Positions 6,775-10,768 of a DNA stretch of 10,768 nucleotides are shown here, piece after piece. This DNA is from SIG673 sp045658525 (GTDB taxonomy: Bacteria > Bacillota > Clostridia > Oscillospirales > CAG-272). Within the stretch, counting starts at the first letter, position 1, and each line of letters begins with the position of its first letter. The notes under the pieces were generated by a model. It was given only the letters and a program-made list of their open reading frames with translations. It ran no database searches and was not told the origin of the DNA. A program made the translations under genes and the position numbers. Where the stretch lies: the NCBI GenBank assembly GCA_045658525.1, contig JAZOVD010000081.1:1-10768 (forward strand). Reading direction: 5' to 3'.

Positions 6775-6825
6775 GCTTACGCCGTCATTGCGTGTAACGA
6801 TTAAATCAAAAGGAGAATTATAAGG

Positions 6826-8814
6826 ATGAATGCAAAATTTATATGTCATCCCGATTTTGCGTTTCTTACTCCAATAAATATTTTTCATAAAGAGCTTCCC
6901 AAGAAAGAAGCTGTTAAGATACCCGAAAAGTTCTTGAACAAGCACGTACTGTTCAGAAAAAAGCTGTTTCTTGAAGATTTTAAAAAAGTCTTACTTAACA
7001 TCTCCGCTGACGACAGGTACAAGCTCTATATAAACGGAAAATTCGTAACGGAAGGACCTGCTCCGTCATATCCGAACGGTTATTTTTACAACGAGCTTGA
7101 CGTTACGGAGTTTCTGAGAAACGGCGAAAATACGTTCGCTGTACACACTTATTACCAAGGTCTTGAAAATCACGCTTGGATCTCATCGGATCTGAGAACG
7201 ATGATGTATTTTGAGCTTATATCCGACGAAAAAACGGTCCTTGTCAGCGACGAAAGCTGGAAATGCGCTTACCATACGGGTTATTCCGAATGCGGACGCT
7301 TCGGTTACGACACGGCGTTTGCGGAATTTTACGACAGCAACGCACCCGAAAAGGACTTTTTCGGCGAGGATTTTGACGATACCGAATGGGGAAACGCCGC
7401 CATTTATAAAAATGCTGACTGGGTACTTGTAAAGCAACCCACAAGACAGCTTGAAATATACGACATCGAACCCGCAAGCGTTAAAAAGACCGAAAACGGT
7501 TATATTTTCGACTTTGGGCGCGAGGCGGTAGGTTATATGAAGCTTACTGCGCGCGGAAAAGCGGGAGACACCGTTATCATGCGCTTTGCTGAGGAGCTTT
7601 CACCTGACGGAAGCGTTCGGTACGATATGCGCTGTAACTGTGTCTATGAGGAAAAATGGAGACTTTCGGGTGCGATCGACACGCTTATGCAGTATGATTA
7701 CAAGGCGTTTCGATACGCCGAGGTAATACTGCCCGAAAGTGCCGAGCTTACAGATACCAAAATGACGGTGCGTCATTATCCGTACAATGAAAGGGCAACA
7801 TATTCTACAAATAACGAAAAGCTTAAAAAAATACTCCGTCTTTGCGCCGACACGACGAAATACGGAACTCAGGACTGTTACGTTGACTGCCCGACAAGAG
7901 AAAAGGGACAGTATCTCGGTGACGTTTCGATAGCCGCAAGATCGCAAGCCGTTCTCACGAAAGACACGGCTATGATGAAAAAAGCTATCCGGCAGTTCTG
8001 TCTTTCCTCTTTTATATGTCCGGGGATCATGGCTGTTTCACATTCGGCAAGAATGCAGGAGATAGCGGATTATTCCTTACAGCTTCCCGCTCAGATATGC
8101 TGGGTGTACTCTATGGATAAGGATATAGAATTCGTTCGCTACACCGAGCCTTACGTTACGGAAATGCTGAAATATTTCCTTAAATACACGACCACCGAGC
8201 TGCTTCTCGACGGAGTGGACGAAAAATTGAATCTCGTTGACTGGCCCAAAAATCTGCGAGACGGGTACGATTTTCCGTTGACCACCCCTATCGGAAATGG
8301 TCTGCACAACGTAATAAACGCCTTTTGGTACGGTTTTCTTAAATCAACGGACGAATTATACTCGCTTCTCGGAAAACCGAAAACAGGACTTACCGAAAAG
8401 GTCGGGAACGCTTTCAAAAAGACGTTTTACAGTAAAAAAACAGGACTGTTTACAGACAGTCCCAAAACCGAGCATACCGCACTTCATTCTGTTATACTCC
8501 CCCTGCTTTTCGGTCTATGCGATGACGACACCGAGTTAAAAACGCGTGCCGTATCGTTTATAAAAGAAAAGGGGCTTTACTCGGTTGGCGTATATATGGC
8601 TTATTTCGCGCTCGCGGCACTTATGACAAACGGCGAAACGGTGCTTGCCGAGGAGCTTGCGACTGACGAGCGTTGCTGGCTCAATATGCTTAGTGAGGGC
8701 GCGACCACAACCTTTGAGGCTTGGGGCGCTGATCAAAAATGGAACACAAGTCTTTTCCACCCGTGGGCAACAGCACCGTCGATAATATTTGCCGATGGTA
8801 TAAGAATATACTGA
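6826..8814 (+). CDS. Glycoside hydrolase family 78, alpha-L-rhamnosidase-like
   Basis: The expected reaction is hydrolysis of terminal alpha-L-rhamnose from oligosaccharides or glycosides. The 662-residue protein has N-terminal beta-domains with YKLYINGKFVTEGPAPSYP (65-83) and a lectin-like block GYIFDFGREAVGYMKLTARG (225-244), typical of rhamnosidases. An (alpha/alpha)6-barrel follows (about 325-590), then a C-terminal beta-domain. The catalytic signature DCPTREKGQYLGD (354-366) conserves D354, E359 and D366 with the spacing of Bacillus RhaB D567/E572/D579. FEAWG (630-634) supplies the likely general base E631, and SLFHPWATAP (642-651) is the usual terminal motif. It is shorter than many GH78 enzymes (often 850-1,000 residues) and lacks a signal peptide, suggesting a cytoplasmic enzyme. 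Specificity cannot be settled by sequence. Start: ATG with AAAGGAG 10 bases upstream. No separate promoter is evident; it probably shares the DUF1015 transcript. Confidence 0.85.
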   Translation: MNAKFICHPDFAFLTPINIFHKELPKKEAVKIPEKFLNKHVLFRKKLFLEDFKKVLLNISADDRYKLYINGKFVTEGPAPSYPNGYFYNELDVTEFLRNGENTFAVHTYYQGLENHAWISSDLRTMMYFELISDEKTVLVSDESWKCAYHTGYSECGRFGYDTAFAEFYDSNAPEKDFFGEDFDDTEWGNAAIYKNADWVLVKQPTRQLEIYDIEPASVKKTENGYIFDFGREAVGYMKLTARGKAGDTVIMRFAEELSPDGSVRYDMRCNCVYEEKWRLSGAIDTLMQYDYKAFRYAEVILPESAELTDTKMTVRHYPYNERATYSTNNEKLKKILRLCADTTKYGTQDCYVDCPTREKGQYLGDVSIAARSQAVLTKDTAMMKKAIRQFCLSSFICPGIMAVSHSARMQEIADYSLQLPAQICWVYSMDKDIEFVRYTEPYVTEMLKYFLKYTTTELLLDGVDEKLNLVDWPKNLRDGYDFPLTTPIGNGLHNVINAFWYGFLKSTDELYSLLGKPKTGLTEKVGNAFKKTFYSKKTGLFTDSPKTEHTALHSVILPLLFGLCDDDTELKTRAVSFIKEKGLYSVGVYMAYFALAALMTNGETVLAEELATDERCWLNMLSEGATTTFEAWGADQKWNTSLFHPWATAPSIIFADGIRIY

Positions 8815-8819
8815 TAACT

Positions 8820-8848
8820 AAAAAACGGCGCATACGCGCCGTTTTTTT
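8820..8848. terminator. Bidirectional intrinsic terminator between GH78 and GH110-like genes
   Basis: The perfect stem CGGCGC (8826-8831) / GCGCCG (8836-8841) has a 4-base loop, extended by six A's on the left (8820-8825) pairing with T's on the right (8842-8847). The A/T runs give a T-tract on both strands. It starts 5 bases after the GH78 stop and lies 4 bases from the end of the opposing gene. Confidence 0.92.
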
Positions 8849-8852
8849 CACG

Positions 8853-10472
8853 TTAAAAGCTTGCTATAAAGTTTTCCTTTTCAGTTTCAAAAACGTTGTT
8901 ATCCAGTACCAGATTACGAACACCGCCCGCTTTGATAGCTAAGCAAGCGATCTCCGAAAAATGATTTCCCGTAATTTCGATACGTCCGTGAACCTTTGGC
9001 GCAGCATCAGGGAGAAAACCGCCGATACCTATTATTATAAATGCTCCGTTACCTGTAATATCGCAGTTTTTAAGAATATTATTTCGATAGACCAAGTGAC
9101 TTACCCTGCCTGATTCGTACCAATACTGAGCGAGATCAAGACAGAGCAGAGCCGCATGACAGTTTGAAAAACGGTTTTCCTCCACCAATATCTCACCTGC
9201 ACCGGATATACGGTTATGCGGGAATTTATCGAAATCGTTATGATGAAGATGCAGATCCGGCATTCTGTCAGGGTTTTCAATAAGGAAGCCCTTCTTTACA
9301 TTCTCAAAGCCATAGGTGAATCTTCCGCTTATCACTATTTCCGTACCGTTTTCAGCGTTAAGTGACGCGGTATCCACTATAAATTCCGCCTCTATATTAT
9401 AAGTTTGCGGATCGATAAACGTCAGTCGGTCACCCTCTCGATAGGGATTAAAGAAATGCTGCTCCCTATGCATGATGGAGACTTTAAGCTCGTTTTCAGA
9501 AGCCTCGGACAGAACAGTGTACATACCGTGAACGTTTATCGCATCGTCCATTGTATCGGATATAACGCAGTTTCTTATTTCAAGCTTGCCGTCACAGTTA
9601 ACGAAATGCAACGCATCCGCCGTCAAGCTCTGATGCCCATTCTTTCTCCTGTCTGTATTCGTGGAAAAGGAATCTATCAGTATATTTCTCGAAAGCTGAC
9701 CTATGATACCCATACCGATACCGCGAGTCACCTTGAAATCCAACATGTTAATATTCTCGGAGCGATCAAGGCATACAACGTCAACCTTTCTGCCACCGTC
9801 TATAATAGCGGAGATCATCTCCTCACCGAAGCCACACTTTGAGGGCGTATCCTCTCTATACCTTGCGTATATTCCCGTAGGAGTTTCGCTTACGTCACAT
9901 TTTATAAGCGGAGCGGGTAAATTCTCAAACTTTTTTAAGCAACATGCTCCCGTCGCCAAATACTGGACCTGATGACGACCGATAGAATGCAGAGAAAGTA
10001 GAAGGTCTGAGCCGTACCATATCTCACTCTCGCGCTTGAAGCAAATACTTCCGTTTTCAATGAAAAACGGACTTTGCTCACGGTCAATATCCATATAAAA
10101 GCCTTCGCTTGTAATATCGTGTATTTTAAAATTCACAAGCGGCGACATTCCTAAATCGACGTTGATATTACGGATAATAACGTCCTTACTGTGCGAGACC
10201 ATAAACGGAAAGACCACCTCGTGGAACACAAATACCGAGCCGTGACCGTCCACAACAATATTTTCCATATCCAATATAGGAAACACTATATATTTATCGT
10301 TAGCCGTATTGTTACTGACGGCAAAAAAAGCCTTTTGCGTGCCCTCTTTGTAAAAATGATATTCTCCTGCTTCAAAGTGTAATTCTCCGCCTCCCGCCGC
10401 TTTTATTGCGGTCAGCGCCCTTATTACCTCGGGTGTGGCATTTTTCGACGTATGCTGTATTGTAACGTTCAT
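8853..10472 (-). CDS. GH110-like alpha-1,3-galactosidase (beta-helix enzyme)
   Basis: Known GH110 enzymes remove terminal alpha-1,3-linked galactose, for example from blood group B or linear Gal-alpha-1,3-Gal glycans, with inversion. This 539-residue protein shows the family plan: NIVVDGHGSVFVFHE (71-85), SKDVIIRNINVDLGMSP (95-111), then TADALHFVNCDGKLEIRNC (284-302) and SDTMDDAINVHGMYTVL (305-321). The pair D309/D310 in MDDAINVHG and D286 in TADALH have the same 23-residue spacing as the aspartates I recall as catalytic candidates in a characterised Pseudoalteromonas GH110. More coils follow up to NLVLDNNVFETE (520-531). No signal peptide is visible, whereas characterised members are largely exported, so this one probably acts inside the cell on imported oligosaccharides. 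The start is ATG at 10472 (GGAG 8 bases upstream); an in-frame ATG at 10520 directly abuts the -10 box and would lie outside the transcript. GH110-related but different specificity remains possible. Confidence 0.75.
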   Translation of the reverse strand: MNVTIQHTSKNATPEVIRALTAIKAAGGGELHFEAGEYHFYKEGTQKAFFAVSNNTANDKYIVFPILDMENIVVDGHGSVFVFHEVVFPFMVSHSKDVIIRNINVDLGMSPLVNFKIHDITSEGFYMDIDREQSPFFIENGSICFKRESEIWYGSDLLLSLHSIGRHQVQYLATGACCLKKFENLPAPLIKCDVSETPTGIYARYREDTPSKCGFGEEMISAIIDGGRKVDVVCLDRSENINMLDFKVTRGIGMGIIGQLSRNILIDSFSTNTDRRKNGHQSLTADALHFVNCDGKLEIRNCVISDTMDDAINVHGMYTVLSEASENELKVSIMHREQHFFNPYREGDRLTFIDPQTYNIEAEFIVDTASLNAENGTEIVISGRFTYGFENVKKGFLIENPDRMPDLHLHHNDFDKFPHNRISGAGEILVEENRFSNCHAALLCLDLAQYWYESGRVSHLVYRNNILKNCDITGNGAFIIIGIGGFLPDAAPKVHGRIEITGNHFSEIACLAIKAGGVRNLVLDNNVFETEKENFIASF

Positions 10473-10520
10473 AAAAAACTCTCCATTCTGCGGTCTTATT
10501 TTTGACTGATATGATTTCAT

Positions 10521-10552
10521 AGTATATCACATAAAACGGAATATTTCAAGAG
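10521..10552 (-). promoter_or_regulatory. Promoter of the GH110-like gene
   Basis: On the minus strand, TTGAAA (10549-10544), a 17-bp spacer and TATACT (10526-10521) preceded by TGA form an extended -10 sigma-A-type promoter. The transcript should start near 10514, about 40 bases before the start codon. CTCTTGAA and ATGTGATATACT are shared, at the same spacing, with the promoter at 3800-3831. Confidence 0.75.
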
Positions 10553-10604
10553 TTTAGGTAATATTGACCATGAAAATATATTTTTCTACATGCTTAAAGC
10601 AACA

Positions 10605-10636
10605 AAAAGAGCAGACAAAAGTCTGCTCTTTTCGTT
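10605..10636. terminator. Intrinsic terminator of the minus-strand gene at the right edge
   Basis: A perfect 12-bp stem (10605-10616 with 10621-10632) surrounds an AAAA loop: AAAAGAGCAGAC pairs with GTCTGCTCTTTT. Reading on the minus strand, it lies 12 bases after the stop of the partial gene and ends in a T-run. The flanking A and T runs would allow it to work in both directions. Confidence 0.88.
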
Positions 10637-10647
10637 TAATCTTTGCT

Positions 10648-10767
10648 TTATTCCTGAACGAAGGGGTCATCGGGAGTGTCAAAACCGCCGTTGTCCTCGA
10701 TATAATCGTCTCCGCCGCCGCTTAACGTTATTATATCTTCCTTTTTGAGTTTGATATATTCAAGCTC
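10648..10767 (-). CDS. C-terminal end of an unidentified protein (partial)
   Basis: An open frame enters from the right edge and ends at TAA (10650-10648), giving 39 residues. The sequence begins ELEYIKLKKEDIITLSGGGD and is then rich in D, G and P, ending in PDDPFVQE. An acidic, low-complexity tail is all that is seen; no family can be assigned. The properly placed terminator just downstream and the sensible codon use support a real gene. Its start and function lie outside the window. Confidence 0.6.
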   Translation of the reverse strand, partial: ELEYIKLKKEDIITLSGGGDDYIEDNGGFDTPDDPFVQE

Positions 10768-10768
10768 G

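Noticed and set aside
6775..6825. Possible terminator or promoter between the DUF1015 and GH78 genes
   Set aside because: The weak inverted repeat (TTACGC / GCGTGTAA) has no T-tract, and no -35/-10 pair of normal spacing is visible.

Overview
The window looks like a chromosomal segment of a spore-forming, anaerobic-type Bacillota (class Clostridia, perhaps a gut or rumen lineage). The main reason is a complete, correctly ordered spoIIAA-spoIIAB-sigF operon, the core switch of forespore-specific transcription in endospore formers. Purine-rich ribosome binding sites, frequent ATA isoleucine codons, sigma-A-type promoters with TGn-extended -10 boxes and compact bidirectional hairpin terminators fit this. 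I saw no tRNA, rRNA, transposase, CRISPR array, riboswitch or phage gene.

Layout from left to right. Positions 1-130 hold the right half of a terminator and a promoter. Positions 131-2496 (+) are a two-gene unit: an ECF-like sigma factor translationally coupled (ATGA overlap) to a single-pass membrane protein with a large extracellular beta-propeller, probably its anti-sigma or sensor. A long bidirectional hairpin (2498-2540) separates it from a convergent block on the minus strand. That block, read from 5370 down to 2535, is spoIIAA, spoIIAB, sigF and then a beta-helix protein whose own strong promoter overlaps the sigF stop codon. A 192-bp divergent promoter region (5371-5562) leads to a plus-strand pair: a DUF1015-family protein (5563-6774) and a GH78 alpha-L-rhamnosidase-like enzyme (6826-8814). 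A second bidirectional hairpin (8820-8848) separates that pair from a minus-strand GH110-like alpha-1,3-galactosidase beta-helix enzyme (8853-10472). The right edge holds a terminator and the last 39 codons of an unidentified minus-strand gene.

How the genes may work together. The three spoIIA products form the well-known partner switch: SpoIIAB binds and inhibits sigma-F and phosphorylates SpoIIAA, and dephosphorylated SpoIIAA releases sigma-F. The GH78, GH110 and beta-helix proteins all lack visible signal peptides, so they probably act in the cytoplasm on imported oligosaccharides. No transporter or sugar-responsive regulator lies nearby. The two beta-helix genes, about 6.7 kb apart, share a promoter with identical -10 surroundings, identical -35 flank and the same 17-bp spacer, which suggests common regulation or common origin. 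I found no clear evidence of an entirely new system. The most distinctive points are this shared promoter, the beta-helix gene attached to the sporulation operon, the sigma/propeller pair and the apparently intracellular GH110 enzyme.
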